Source: Pannonibacter phragmitetus DSM 14782 (GTDB lineage Bacteria; Pseudomonadota; Alphaproteobacteria; Rhizobiales; Stappiaceae). Taken from it: a stretch of 64,000 nucleotides of DNA. The DNA lies in assembly GCF_000382365.1 (NCBI RefSeq), contig NZ_KB908215.1:930001-994000 (forward strand). The letters are read 5' to 3'. Made by a program: the position numbers and the translations under genes. This document shows positions 44,483-53,185 of the stretch, in pieces. The notes under the pieces are model-generated. The model searched no databases. It was not told the origin of the DNA and saw only the letters and a program-made list of their open reading frames with translations. Within the stretch, counting starts at the first letter, position 1. Every line of letters starts with the position of its first letter.

Positions 44483-45004
44483 TCACGTTTCAGGCTCCAG
44501 CAGGGCAGCCAGAGCCGCCAGTGTCCGGGTGACATGACGGTGCACAGTGGCAGTGGACAGGCCCAGATGAGAGCCGATCTCATCCAGCGTGTAGCCGCCA
44601 AAGCGGTGCATTTCCAGCGAGGTACGCACCTCTGGCGGCAGCGTGGCCAGATACTCCGAGATGTGGCGCAGATTCTCGCAGAGCAGGGCGTCCTCTTCCG
44701 GCGTCTGCACATCCTGCGGCTTCGTCCAGTGCGGCAGGTCGGCCGGCTCCTCACGTGATTCGAGCTGGCGGCGGCGGCGGATGTCGAAGGCAAGATTGCG
44801 GACAATGCGGAAGAGATAGGCCCTGAGGGACGAGGCAGGCGGGCTGTTCTCCGGCACGAAGCGGATGAAGGCCTCCTGCACCACATCCTCTGCATCGGCG
44901 CGCGAGCCCAGCAGCCGGGTGCCATAGTCGATCAGGGCACTGCGATGTGCCAGATAAGCAGCATACCGGCTGTCGCTTTCCCTGAGTGACATGGACCCGT
45001 TCAT
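44483..45004 (-). CDS. hasI: FecI/HasI-type ECF sigma factor
   Basis: The 173-residue protein has sigma region 2 (residues 25-90; RLLGSRADAEDVVQEAFIRF and RAYLFRIVRNLAFDIRRRRQLE) and region 4 (about 115-165; LPPEVRTSLEMHRFGGYTLDEIGSHLGLSTATVHRHVTRTL). It is of the iron-starvation FecI class. It starts the leftward has cluster and is followed after 106 bases by its presumed anti-sigma. ATG 45004 or 44992 could be the start; neither has a strong ribosome-binding site. I find no CTGAAAAATT element before it, so its own gene may use another promoter. Confidence 0.92.
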   Translation of the reverse strand: MNGSMSLRESDSRYAAYLAHRSALIDYGTRLLGSRADAEDVVQEAFIRFVPENSPPASSLRAYLFRIVRNLAFDIRRRRQLESREEPADLPHWTKPQDVQTPEEDALLCENLRHISEYLATLPPEVRTSLEMHRFGGYTLDEIGSHLGLSTATVHRHVTRTLAALAALLEPET

Positions 45005-45251
45005 TCATCTGCGGCAGGAGGGCCAGCTCAAGACATGCGTCACGCACCGGCCTTGAGGGGCTGCATGTTTTCGTATCAGCCTGCAGGCAGCAGCTGCCAG
45101 GCGGCAGCCGTCCCTCGCGCGCCAATACCTAACTCGGAAACTCATCTTTTAGCAAGCCATCCGCTGGTTGCCAAACTGAAAGCGCGCAGCTTGCAGGCAG
45201 GAATGACGGGAGATAACAGTATGCGCGAATAATCTTTCCGGGGAGGATGGA

Positions 45252-46676
45252 ATGGACGGCGAAGAATTCCGCCACTGGTCGCGGCGCGCAGCCGATTGGG
45301 GTGCTGACTACAGGGCAGGCCTGAGGGATCGTCCGGTGCGGGCCCAGACAGCCCCCGGCGAAATTGCCGCCCGCATTGCTGCCAGCCCGCCGGAAGAGCC
45401 GGAGGCCATGGAGGCGATCTTCCAGAGCTTCGAGGCCGATATCCTGCCCGGCATGACCCACTGGCAGCATCCGCGCTTCTTCGCCTATTTCCCGGCCAAT
45501 GCCGCGCCGGTCTCTGTGGTTGCCGAGTATCTCGTCAGCGCGATGGCCGCGCAATGCATGCTTTGGCAAACCTCACCGGCGGCAACCGAGCTGGAAGGCC
45601 GGGTGACGGACTGGTTCCGTCAGGCGATTGGCCTTCCTGCAGATTTTTCCGGCACGCTGCAGGATACGGCCTCGTCCGCCACGCTGGCTGCCGTTCTGAC
45701 CCTGCGCGAGCGCGCCCTTGGCTGGCACGGCAACAGCAAAGGCCTGTCCGGCCAGCCGCGGCTCCGGGTCTATTGCTCGGGCGAGGTGCACACCTCCATC
45801 GACCGGGCAGTGTGGTTTGCAGGTCTTGGCGCGGACAATCTGGTGCGCATCCCCATCGACGGGCAGGGGCGGGCGATGAACCCGCAGGCGCTGCAAGCCG
45901 CCATCACCGCCGACCGTGAGGCCGGATATCTGCCGGCCGGTATCATCGCCTGCGTCGGCGGTACAGGCTGCGGCGGTACGGACGATATCCGCGCCGTGGT
46001 GGAGATTGCTGCTCGCGAAAACCTCTACCTGCATGTCGATGCCGCCTGGGCCGGCTCCGCCATGATCTGCCCCGAGTTCCGTGATCTGTGGGATGGCATC
46101 GAGGGCGCGGACAGCATCGTCATCAATCCGCACAAGTGGCTGGGTGCCCAGTTCGATTGCACGGTGCAGTTCCTGCGCGATCCGTCCCAGCAGGTGCGCG
46201 CCCTCGCCATCCGGCCGGAATATCTGAAGACATCCGGTCAGGACGAAATCACCAATTATTCCGAATGGTCCGTGGTGCTGGGCCGCCGTTTCCGGGCGCT
46301 GAAACTCTGGTTCCTGATGCGCGCCCATGGCCTCACCGGCCTGCGTGAAATGATCCGCAACCACGTGGCCTGGTCGGTGGAGTTGGCGGAAAAACTTGGC
46401 CAAGAGCCGGATTTCGAGATCGTCACCGATCCCATGCTCTCGCTCTTCACCTTCCGTTACCGCCCGGAACATCTCTCCGGCGATGAGGAGGCCATTGCCG
46501 CCGCCAACCGGGCGCTGCTGGAAGCGATCAATGCAGACGGGCGGATCTACCTCACCCAGACGCTGGTGGACGGCCGCTTCGTCTTGCGCTTCCAGGCCGG
46601 CCAGTTCGAAACCACCCGCGATGACGTGATGCTGGCCTTTGACGTGATCACCGGCCTTGCGTGCAAGGCGGGGTGA
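45252..46676 (+). CDS. PLP-dependent aromatic amino-acid decarboxylase family protein
   Basis: The 474-residue protein is a group II pyridoxal-phosphate decarboxylase: THWQHPRFFAYFPAN near residue 68, the HVDAAWAGSAMICPE segment near 260 with the PLP Asp, and the PLP lysine in VINPHKWLGAQFD near 300. Relatives act on aromatic L-amino acids (Trp, Tyr, Dopa, Phe), but some are aldehyde synthases. A GGGGAGG ribosome-binding site precedes the ATG. It is divergent from the has sigma gene and has no partner, so the substrate is unknown. Confidence 0.92.
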   Translation: MDGEEFRHWSRRAADWGADYRAGLRDRPVRAQTAPGEIAARIAASPPEEPEAMEAIFQSFEADILPGMTHWQHPRFFAYFPANAAPVSVVAEYLVSAMAAQCMLWQTSPAATELEGRVTDWFRQAIGLPADFSGTLQDTASSATLAAVLTLRERALGWHGNSKGLSGQPRLRVYCSGEVHTSIDRAVWFAGLGADNLVRIPIDGQGRAMNPQALQAAITADREAGYLPAGIIACVGGTGCGGTDDIRAVVEIAARENLYLHVDAAWAGSAMICPEFRDLWDGIEGADSIVINPHKWLGAQFDCTVQFLRDPSQQVRALAIRPEYLKTSGQDEITNYSEWSVVLGRRFRALKLWFLMRAHGLTGLREMIRNHVAWSVELAEKLGQEPDFEIVTDPMLSLFTFRYRPEHLSGDEEAIAAANRALLEAINADGRIYLTQTLVDGRFVLRFQAGQFETTRDDVMLAFDVITGLACKAG

Positions 46677-46684
46677 TACCGGTT

Positions 46685-47014
46685 TTAGCTAACAGCACGC
46701 TCCAGCGTCGAGGTCACCCACTTGTTGAGGCTGACCCCGGCGCGGCGGGCGGCGACCGTCAATGCCTTGTGCAAACCCGGATCAGCCCGGACGACAAACT
46801 GCCCAGAGAAGGGCTTTTCCGGTTCTTCGCCCCGTTCTGCACAAAAGGCCAGATAATCCTCGACGGACTCTGCAAAAGCCTGTTTCAACCCGGCGGCGGA
46901 CGTTCCCTGAAAGGTAATCACGTCACGCAGGTTCATCACCTCGCCATGGAAGATCTCAGCCTCTTCATCGAACTCGACAACGGCTTCGTAGCCCTTGTAG
47001 TGCATCATCGTCAT
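46685..47014 (-). CDS. HicB family antitoxin-like protein
   Basis: The 109-residue protein has a HicB-type partial RNase H fold at the N-terminus (YKGYEAVVEFDEEAEIFHGEVMNLRDVITFQG) and a ribbon-helix-helix C-terminus (FVVRADPGLHKALTVAARRAGVSLNKWVTSTL). A GGAG ribosome-binding site supports ATG 47014. There is no HicA toxin beside it. Instead it lies 19 bases downstream of a RelE/HigB-type toxin-antitoxin pair in the same direction and may be co-transcribed with it. Confidence 0.85.
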   Translation of the reverse strand: MTMMHYKGYEAVVEFDEEAEIFHGEVMNLRDVITFQGTSAAGLKQAFAESVEDYLAFCAERGEEPEKPFSGQFVVRADPGLHKALTVAARRAGVSLNKWVTSTLERAVS

Positions 47015-47033
47015 GGCAGTATCTCCGCTTCAG

Positions 47034-47333
47034 TCAGGAAGCAGGCGTAATCTCTGCAGACAGCTTCATCCCCAAAGCCCGCATCACTCCCAGCAAGGTT
47101 GTCAGGCGGGGGTCTCCCTCTTCGCTCAGGGACTTGTAAAGTGCGACGCGGGTTACACCGGCCTCGCGGGCGACTTCAGTCATGCCGCGCGCCCGGGCAA
47201 TAATCCCGAGGGCGGAAGCGATAGCGGCGGCATCTCCGCTTCCCAAGGCTTCGTTCAGCAACTCGGCCTGATCAACCGGATCTGTCAGGTGCTCGGCGGC
47301 ATCGAACGGAAAGGTTTCAAGTGCCATGGTCAT
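47034..47333 (-). CDS. Antitoxin with XRE-like HTH (HigA/probable addiction module antidote)
   Basis: The 99-residue protein starts MTMALETFPFDAAEHL and contains GIIARARGMTEVAREAGVTRVALYKSLSEEGDPRLTTLLGVMRALG, the helix-turn-helix of the addiction module antidote family paired with RelE/HigB toxins. Its ATG overlaps the toxin stop by four bases (ATGA). It should neutralise the toxin and repress the pair by binding the palindrome at 47649-47676. Confidence 0.9.
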   Translation of the reverse strand: MTMALETFPFDAAEHLTDPVDQAELLNEALGSGDAAAIASALGIIARARGMTEVAREAGVTRVALYKSLSEEGDPRLTTLLGVMRALGMKLSAEITPAS

Positions 47334-47623
47334 TCCTCCAGATCCGCAGCCATCATCCTGGCCTTGCGGATATCGCGGGCCTGGCTGCCTTTGTCTCCCC
47401 CGCACAGCAGGATGATCACCACAGCACCCTTGCGGACAAAGTAAACGCGATAGCCCGGGCCATAATCGATACGAAGCTCGCCTATGCCATCGAAGAATTT
47501 TACATCGCCCAATAAACCACTTTGCACGGTGGCAATCCGTCTGGCGATCCGGCTTCGGGCGCGCAAGTCTTTCAGCTCAGCAAACCAGCCGCGAAAGACG
47601 GCTGTCTGGCGGACTTCGATCAT
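47330..47623 (-). CDS. RelE/ParE superfamily toxin (HigB-like, killer-protein type)
   Basis: The 97-residue protein has the pattern of addiction-module killer proteins: FRGWFAELKDLRARSRIARRI, GDVKFFDGIGELRIDYGPGYRVYF and VVIILLCGGDKGSQ. Members cut mRNA on the ribosome. The gene precedes its antitoxin, the HigBA order. A perfect 28-base palindrome lies 26 bases upstream. Confidence 0.92.
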   Translation of the reverse strand: MIEVRQTAVFRGWFAELKDLRARSRIARRIATVQSGLLGDVKFFDGIGELRIDYGPGYRVYFVRKGAVVIILLCGGDKGSQARDIRKARMMAADLEE

Positions 47624-47648
47624 GCGAGGAATATAGTGCCAGCGGCCG

Positions 47649-47676
47649 GGGGGTGTAAATTATAATTTACACCCCC
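47649..47676. promoter_or_regulatory. Perfect 28-bp palindrome, toxin-antitoxin operator
   Basis: Positions 47649-47676 are identical to their reverse complement; the core is TGTAAATTATAATTTACA flanked by G-runs and C-runs. It lies just before the toxin gene and contains TATAAT on both strands, so it probably overlaps the promoter and is bound by the antitoxin or complex. Confidence 0.8.
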
Positions 47677-47700
47677 TCTTACCAGCCTTCTGGTGCCCCC

Positions 47701-48600
47701 TCACCCCGGCAAATGGAAGGTCTGGCGGAAATAGCGGCGGATGGCGGCCATGGCGGGGGTGAATTCGGCGTTCTTGCGCCAGGCAAGGCCGACATCCATG
47801 GACGGCACGGGATCGCGCAGGTTGATGGTCTCGATGCGGCGTCCCTCCAGCGACCAGGGGCGGTGCACCATGTCGGAGAGGATGGCAACGCCCTGATCAT
47901 TGGCGACGAGCGAACGCACCGCTTCCACCGACGAGGTGCGCAAGGTGATGTGCGGCTGATAGCCGGACTGGCTCCAGTATTTCAGCGAGCTGTGCGAGGC
48001 CTCGTCCACCGTCAGCATGATGTAGGGTTCGTCCGCCACTTCCCTGAGGCCGACCGAGGGCGCGGACAGCAGCCGGTGCTGGCCCGGCACCCAGAGGCGG
48101 CGGGCCGAACTCATCAGCTTTTCCGTGGTCAGTTCCGGATTAAGAATGTTGGAGGTCAGCAGCACGGCAATATCATGCCGGTTGGTCAGCAGCCCCTCCT
48201 CGATGGACTCCCGGTTCATCTCCAGCAGCTGGATGTCCAGCCCCGGCAGGCGGCGGCGGATCCGCTCGATATGCAGGGGCAGGAAATAGCCCATGACCGT
48301 GTAGGTGGCAGCCACCGTCAGCCGCCCGGTCAGCTCGCTGCCCGTCAGCGACAGATGCGTTGCCTCCTCCACCTTGCGCAGGATCTCATAGGCGTGGGAG
48401 AGGAACTGCCGCCCGGCCTCCGTCAGCTCCATACCATGGGACACCCGCTCGAACAGCGGCGAGCCGACAATCTGCTCCAGCTCCTTGATCGCCGTCGTCA
48501 CGGCCGACTGGGAAATCGACAGATGAATGGCCGCCTGCGACACCTGCCCCTGCTCCGCCGTCGCCACAAAGTAGCGGATCTGCCTCAGGCTGATCGACAT
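47701..48600 (-). CDS. LysR family transcriptional regulator
   Basis: The 299-residue protein has the LysR helix-turn-helix (residues 3-62; ISLRQIRYFVATAEQGQVSQ and LSISQSAVTTAIKELEQIVGSPLF) and an effector-binding domain. It is divergent from the PxpA-BCCP-biotin carboxylase cluster across a 273-base gap holding a CATCTGA-TTT-TCAGATG dyad, and so is the probable regulator of that cluster. Ligand unknown. Confidence 0.93.
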   Translation of the reverse strand: MSISLRQIRYFVATAEQGQVSQAAIHLSISQSAVTTAIKELEQIVGSPLFERVSHGMELTEAGRQFLSHAYEILRKVEEATHLSLTGSELTGRLTVAATYTVMGYFLPLHIERIRRRLPGLDIQLLEMNRESIEEGLLTNRHDIAVLLTSNILNPELTTEKLMSSARRLWVPGQHRLLSAPSVGLREVADEPYIMLTVDEASHSSLKYWSQSGYQPHITLRTSSVEAVRSLVANDQGVAILSDMVHRPWSLEGRRIETINLRDPVPSMDVGLAWRKNAEFTPAMAAIRRYFRQTFHLPG

Positions 48601-48634
48601 GATTGCACCCCTCCCGTATTTTCCAATCAGAGCC

Positions 48635-48651
48635 CATCTGATTTTCAGATG
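48635..48651. promoter_or_regulatory. LysR-type dyad in the divergent gap
   Basis: CATCTGA (48635-48641) and TCAGATG (48645-48651) are a perfect inverted repeat with a three-base spacer, 35 bases upstream of the lysR start. It contains the T-N11-A arrangement typical of LysR sites. Confidence 0.55.
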
Positions 48652-48873
48652 AGACCGCCTTCATCTTGAGCAGCGAGCTGTCAAATTCTGCTCACGATCC
48701 AGCATCTTGTTGATTTTTATTCTCTAATTCCCCAGCTGCCTGGACATCACTATTCTTCTTTTCAGATAGAGAAGCGCAAAACATAAAAATTTTCAAACGC
48801 TCTTTTTTCGCCTAGCGTCATCCATGACGAAAACAGAGGCACCCCACCTTCCTGCTCAAAAGGCAGGCAGGCG

Positions 48874-49686
48874 GTGAAAGGGCGGACATTGGCACTCGAA
48901 GCTGTCGACATCAATTGTGATCTGGGAGAGGGCTTCGGCCGCTGGCGCATCGGCGATACCGAGGATGCCGCGCTGATGGGCCTGATCAGCTCGGCCAACA
49001 TTGCCACCGGCTTTCATGCAGGCGATCCCAACCTGATGGACCGCACCGTGCGCATGGCCGTGGAGCATGGCGTCGGCATCGGCGCGCACCCCGGCTACAA
49101 TGACCTCAAGGGCTTTGGCCGCCGCCGGATCGACGGCACGGCACGCGAGCTTCTGAACGACATCATCTATCAGGTCGGCGCACTGCGCGAATTCGCCCGC
49201 CGCCATGGCGCCAGCCTGCAGCATGTGAAGCCGCATGGCGCGCTCTACATGGAGATGGCGGTCAACACCGAGCTTTCCCAACTGTTCATGACCTACATGC
49301 AGACCGTGGCGCCGAACGCCTTTGTCTTCTGCATGTCGGGCTCGGCCACCGAAACCGCCGCGCTTGAGGCGGGCCAGCCGGTGATCCGTGAGTTCTATGC
49401 CGACCGGGACTATGACGACAGCGGCTCCATCGTCTTCACCCGGGACGTGGGCCGGCCCGACCCGGAGGCCATTGCCCGCAAGGTGGTGCGCGCCTGCAAG
49501 GAAGGCGTGGTGACGACCGTCACCGGCACCGACATCAAGGTGCCGTTCGAATCCATCTGCTTCCATTCCGACACGCTGGGCGCGCAGGAGATCGGCCTGG
49601 CCATGCGCGAGGGCCTGAAGGCCGCCGGCATCAAGATCATTCCCGTCTCTGAACTCGCAAAAGAAACCTTCCGGAGAAGCGCATGA
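48874..49686 (+). CDS. pxpA: LamB/YcsF family protein, 5-oxoprolinase subunit A-like
   Basis: The 270-residue protein has the YcsF signature VDINCDLGEGFGRWRIGDTEDAALMGLISSANIATGFHAGDP split over residues 11-52, and QHVKPHGALY near 112. PxpA with PxpB and PxpC forms the bacterial ATP-dependent 5-oxoprolinase. It starts with GTG at 48874 after an AGGCAGG ribosome-binding site; TTG 48889 is an alternative. First gene of the rightward cluster; its stop overlaps the BCCP gene by four bases. The presence of biotin genes may mean a different reaction from simple 5-oxoproline opening. Confidence 0.92.
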   Translation: MKGRTLALEAVDINCDLGEGFGRWRIGDTEDAALMGLISSANIATGFHAGDPNLMDRTVRMAVEHGVGIGAHPGYNDLKGFGRRRIDGTARELLNDIIYQVGALREFARRHGASLQHVKPHGALYMEMAVNTELSQLFMTYMQTVAPNAFVFCMSGSATETAALEAGQPVIREFYADRDYDDSGSIVFTRDVGRPDPEAIARKVVRACKEGVVTTVTGTDIKVPFESICFHSDTLGAQEIGLAMREGLKAAGIKIIPVSELAKETFRRSA

Positions 49687-49925
49687 GCAAGATCGAGATC
49701 AGATCGCCCCTTCCGGGCATCTTCTACCGCAAGCCCTCCCCCGATGCGGCAGCTTTCACGCAGGACGGCGCAAGCGTTGGCGAGGCGGATGTGATCGGCC
49801 TCATCGAGGTGATGAAGACCTTCCACGAGATCCCGGCAGGCTTGTCCGGCAGCAACATCACCTTTCATGTGGAAGATGCCGAGCCGGTGATGGCAGGTCA
49901 GGTTCTGGCCGAGGTTGACGCATGA
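49683..49925 (+). CDS. Stand-alone biotin carboxyl carrier protein
   Basis: The 80-residue protein is a single biotinyl domain; Lys45 in LIEVMKTFHEI is the biotin site, and the N-terminal IRSPLPGIFYRKPSPDA loop is typical. It has no Pro/Ala-rich N-terminal half as in AccB, so it is a minimal carrier. It overlaps pxpA (ATGA) and the next gene, a biotin carboxylase (ATGA), so the three are translationally coupled. Confidence 0.92.
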   Translation: MSKIEIRSPLPGIFYRKPSPDAAAFTQDGASVGEADVIGLIEVMKTFHEIPAGLSGSNITFHVEDAEPVMAGQVLAEVDA

Positions 49926-51304
49926 CGATCCGCTCCCTCCTTGTGGCCAACCGGGGCGAGATCGCCGTCAGGATCGTCAAGGCGGCCAAGGCCATGGGCC
50001 TGCGCACCGTGCAGGTCCATTCCGCTGCCGATGCGGACATGCTGGCGGTGAAGCTTGCGGATGAAGCTGTCGATATCGGCCCGCCGTCTGCCGCCAAATC
50101 CTATCTCAACATCGAGCGTGTCGTGGCCACCGCCAAGGAGGCCGGCGTTGATGCGATCCATCCGGGTTACGGCTTCCTGTCCGAGAATGCCGCCTTCGCG
50201 CAGGCCGTCACCGATGCAGGGCTAATTTTCATCGGCCCCAGCGCCGAAGCCATCAGCCTGCTTGGCGACAAGGTGAAAGCACGCGAAGTGGCAGCGGCTG
50301 CCGGTGTGCCCACCGTTCCGGGCAGCGACGGCCTCATTGCAGATATCGAGGCCGCCCGCGCAGTTATCGCCCGCACCGGCTTTCCGGTGATGATCAAGGC
50401 CGCAGCCGGTGGCGGTGGGCGCGGCATCCGCATTGCCGCCAGCATGGAGGAATTCGAGCGCCAGTTTCCGCTGGCCTCCGCCGAGGCCAAGGCTGCCTTC
50501 GGCGATGGCGGGCTTTATATCGAGAAGGTGATCGAGCGCGCCCGGCATGTGGAGGTGCAGATCCTGGGTGACGGCGTTGATGCCATTCACCTGTTCGAGC
50601 GGGAGTGCTCATTGCAGCGCCGCCGCCAGAAGGTCTGGGAGGAAGCCCCCTCCTGCAGCCTGCCTGATGATATCCGCGATGCGCTCTGCTCAAGCGCCGT
50701 GGCACTTGCAAAGTCGGTTGGCTACAAGGGCGCTGGCACGGTTGAATACCTCTATGATGAGGACGCGGGCGCCTTCTATTTCATCGAGGTGAACACCCGC
50801 ATTCAGGTGGAGCACCCGGTGACCGAGATGATCACCGGCGTGGATCTGGTGCAGGAGATGATCCGCATTGCGGGCGGCGGAAAGCTGAGCCTGCGGCAGG
50901 AGGACATCCGCCTGTCGGGCCATGCCATCGAATGCCGCATCAATGCGGAAGACCCGGCCCGCAATTTCGTCCCCGGTCCCGGCACCATCTCCAGCTTGAG
51001 CGTGCCGGAGGGCGAGGGCATCCGCTTCGACACCATGCTCTACGAGGGCTACACGGTGCCGCCCTTCTACGATTCCCTGCTCGGCAAGCTGATCGTCCAT
51101 GGCACGGACCGGGCGGCCTGCATGGCCCGGCTGGAACAGGCCCTCAAGGGCCTGAAGATCGGCGGGCTGGCCACCACCGTGCCGCTGCATCTGGCCCTGT
51201 GCCGCGATGACAGCGTGAGGACGGGTGCCGTTCACACACGTTTCCTGGAACCCTGGCTCGAAGAGAGCTTCCAGCCGGATGCCGGACTTGAGGAGGTTGC
51301 GTAA
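49922..51304 (+). CDS. Biotin carboxylase (AccC-like, acetyl-CoA carboxylase type)
   Basis: The 460-residue ATP-grasp enzyme loads CO2 onto biotin. It has LLVANRGEIAVRI at the start, the ATP-binding GGGGRGIRI loop near residue 163, ERECSLQRRRQKVWEEAPS near 225 and EVNTRIQVEHPVTEMITGVDLV near 285. It is presumably not the housekeeping AccC, since it sits between BCCP and PxpB/PxpC-type genes, whose proteins are related to the carboxyltransferase half of urea carboxylase. Confidence 0.93.
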   Translation: MTIRSLLVANRGEIAVRIVKAAKAMGLRTVQVHSAADADMLAVKLADEAVDIGPPSAAKSYLNIERVVATAKEAGVDAIHPGYGFLSENAAFAQAVTDAGLIFIGPSAEAISLLGDKVKAREVAAAAGVPTVPGSDGLIADIEAARAVIARTGFPVMIKAAAGGGGRGIRIAASMEEFERQFPLASAEAKAAFGDGGLYIEKVIERARHVEVQILGDGVDAIHLFERECSLQRRRQKVWEEAPSCSLPDDIRDALCSSAVALAKSVGYKGAGTVEYLYDEDAGAFYFIEVNTRIQVEHPVTEMITGVDLVQEMIRIAGGGKLSLRQEDIRLSGHAIECRINAEDPARNFVPGPGTISSLSVPEGEGIRFDTMLYEGYTVPPFYDSLLGKLIVHGTDRAACMARLEQALKGLKIGGLATTVPLHLALCRDDSVRTGAVHTRFLEPWLEESFQPDAGLEEVA

Positions 51305-52179
51305 TGGCGATGCGTTACACATTCGGCGGTGACGAGCACCTCTTCGTGGAATGCAGCGAGGACATGTCCCTCGATGCATTCTTCCAGTCCCTGTCCATGA
51401 CCAATGGCATCCGTGATGCGGGCATCAGCGGTGTCACGGAAATCTGCCCGGCCAATGCATCGTTTCAGGTGAAGTTCAATCCGGACGTGATCCATCCGGA
51501 CGACCTCATGCGCGAGGTGAAGGCCATCGAGGCCGCCGCTGCCAAAGCCGAACCGGTGATCCGCACCCGCATCGTCGAGATCCCGGTTTTCTACAACGAT
51601 CCCTGGACGCATGAGACGCTGATGCGTTTCCGCGAGCGCCATCAGGACCCGACCGGCACCGATCTCGACTATGCCGCCCGGATCAACGGCTATGACACGG
51701 TGAGTGATTTCATCACCGCCCATTCCGGCTCGCCCTGGTTCGTCTCCATGGTCGGCTTCGTCTCGGGCCTGCCCTTCATGTACCAGATGGTGGAGCGGCA
51801 GCGGCAGATCGAGGTGCCGAAATACCTGCGCCCGCGCACGGACACGCCCCGGCTGACCGTGGGCCATGGCGGCTGCTTCGGCTGCATCTATTCGGTGCGC
51901 GGCGCAGGCGGCTACCAGATGTTCGGCATCACCCCCATGCCGATCTATGACCCGGCGCAGGAGACGAGCTACCTCAAGGACTTCATGGTGTTCTTCCGCC
52001 CGGGCGACATCGTCAAGTTCAAGCCGGTGGACCGGGATGGCTATGACACGGCGGTGGAAGAGGTGGCCAAGGGGCATTTCACCCCGCCGGTCCGCGAGGT
52101 GAGCTTTGACCTCACCGAATTCAGCAAGGACATCGACGGCTACAACCAGAAACTGGAGGGCGTCCTCTATGGCGATTAA
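51304..52179 (+). CDS. pxpB: 5-oxoprolinase subunit B-like (KipI/allophanate hydrolase subunit 1)
   Basis: The 291-residue protein has the KipI/AHS1 fold: an N-terminal extension (residues 1-85; YTFGGDEHLFVECSE) and the core with MVGFVSGLPFMYQM and VGHGGCFGCIYSVRGAGGYQMFG near 195, typical of the family. It is longer than E. coli PxpB (about 220 residues). Its ATG overlaps the biotin carboxylase stop by one base, and its end overlaps pxpC by 11 bases. Confidence 0.9.
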   Translation: MAMRYTFGGDEHLFVECSEDMSLDAFFQSLSMTNGIRDAGISGVTEICPANASFQVKFNPDVIHPDDLMREVKAIEAAAAKAEPVIRTRIVEIPVFYNDPWTHETLMRFRERHQDPTGTDLDYAARINGYDTVSDFITAHSGSPWFVSMVGFVSGLPFMYQMVERQRQIEVPKYLRPRTDTPRLTVGHGGCFGCIYSVRGAGGYQMFGITPMPIYDPAQETSYLKDFMVFFRPGDIVKFKPVDRDGYDTAVEEVAKGHFTPPVREVSFDLTEFSKDIDGYNQKLEGVLYGD

Positions 52180-53137
52180 GGTTCTCCATCCCGGCCTTGC
52201 CACCACGGTTCAGGACCTCGGCCGCCCCGGATATTTCCATCTCGGCATTCCCATTGGCGGGGCCATGGACCGGCTCGCCATGCGGGCGGCCAACCTGCTG
52301 GTGGGCAATGACGAGGGCGCGGCCGGTCTGGAGGCGGTCTTCATCGGCCCAAAGCTGGAGTTCACCCGCGATGCCACCGTCGCCGTCACCGGCGCGGACA
52401 TGCCGGTGAAACTCGACGGCGAGGCCCGGCCCGGCTGGACCGCCTTTGCCGTGAAGGCCGGACAGGTGCTCAGCTTCGATTTCCTGAAATCCGGCGCCCG
52501 CATCTGCATCGCCGTCGCGGGCGGCATCGACGTGCCGCTGGCGCTCGGCAGCCGCTCCACTTATGCCATCGGTGCCCTCGGCGGCTTCCAGGGCCGGGCG
52601 ATTGCCGCCGGTGACGAGCTGCCGGTGGGAGACGCCGGAGCCAGCACGGACGGGCGGACCATTCCGGAAGAACTGCGCCGCAAGCCGGGCACTCCGGCGG
52701 AGCTGCGCGTGCTGCCGGGGCTCTACTGGCACCGCATCACCGAAGAGGCACAGCAGGCCTTCTTTGCCGATGAGTGGAAGGTGGCGCCTGAGGCTGACCG
52801 CATGGGCTACCGCTTCCGCGGCGGACGCCCGCTTGATTTCGTACCGCGCCAGCCGCCCTTCGGCGCAGGCTCGGACCCGTCCAACATCGTCGACAGCTGC
52901 TACCCCTATGGCTCCATTCAGGTGCCCAGCGGCAGCGAGCCGATCATCCTGCACCGCGATGCGGTGTCGGGCGGCGGCTACTTCATGGTGGGCACGGTGA
53001 TTTCGGCCGACATGGACCTTATCGGCCAGCTGCAGCCGAACACCCCAACCCGTTTTGTCCAGGTGGACATGGAGAACGCCCTGAAAGCCCGCAGGGAACG
53101 GGCAGAGCTGATCAGCCGCATCAGGGCGCTTTTCTGA
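52169..53137 (+). CDS. pxpC: 5-oxoprolinase subunit C-like (KipA, biotin-dependent carboxyltransferase family)
   Basis: The 322-residue protein matches KipA/AHS2: VLHPGLATTVQDLGRPGYFHLGIPIGGAMDRLAMRAAN split over residues 4-42, GADMPVKLDGE near 77 and GSDPSNIVDSCYPYGSIQVPSGSEPI near 230. KipA and KipI together resemble the carboxyltransferase part of urea carboxylase. ATG 52169 overlaps pxpB by 11 bases; a frame to 52106 is spurious. Confidence 0.92.
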   Translation: MAIKVLHPGLATTVQDLGRPGYFHLGIPIGGAMDRLAMRAANLLVGNDEGAAGLEAVFIGPKLEFTRDATVAVTGADMPVKLDGEARPGWTAFAVKAGQVLSFDFLKSGARICIAVAGGIDVPLALGSRSTYAIGALGGFQGRAIAAGDELPVGDAGASTDGRTIPEELRRKPGTPAELRVLPGLYWHRITEEAQQAFFADEWKVAPEADRMGYRFRGGRPLDFVPRQPPFGAGSDPSNIVDSCYPYGSIQVPSGSEPIILHRDAVSGGGYFMVGTVISADMDLIGQLQPNTPTRFVQVDMENALKARRERAELISRIRALF

Positions 53138-53185
53138 CTTCGCATAACAAAAACAAGACGCAACCTTTCAACCGGGGAAGACAAC

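Noticed and set aside
45005-45251. RirA-type box before the sigma gene
   Set aside because: I checked the gap for TGA-N9-TCA and for the CTGAAAAATT motif and found neither.
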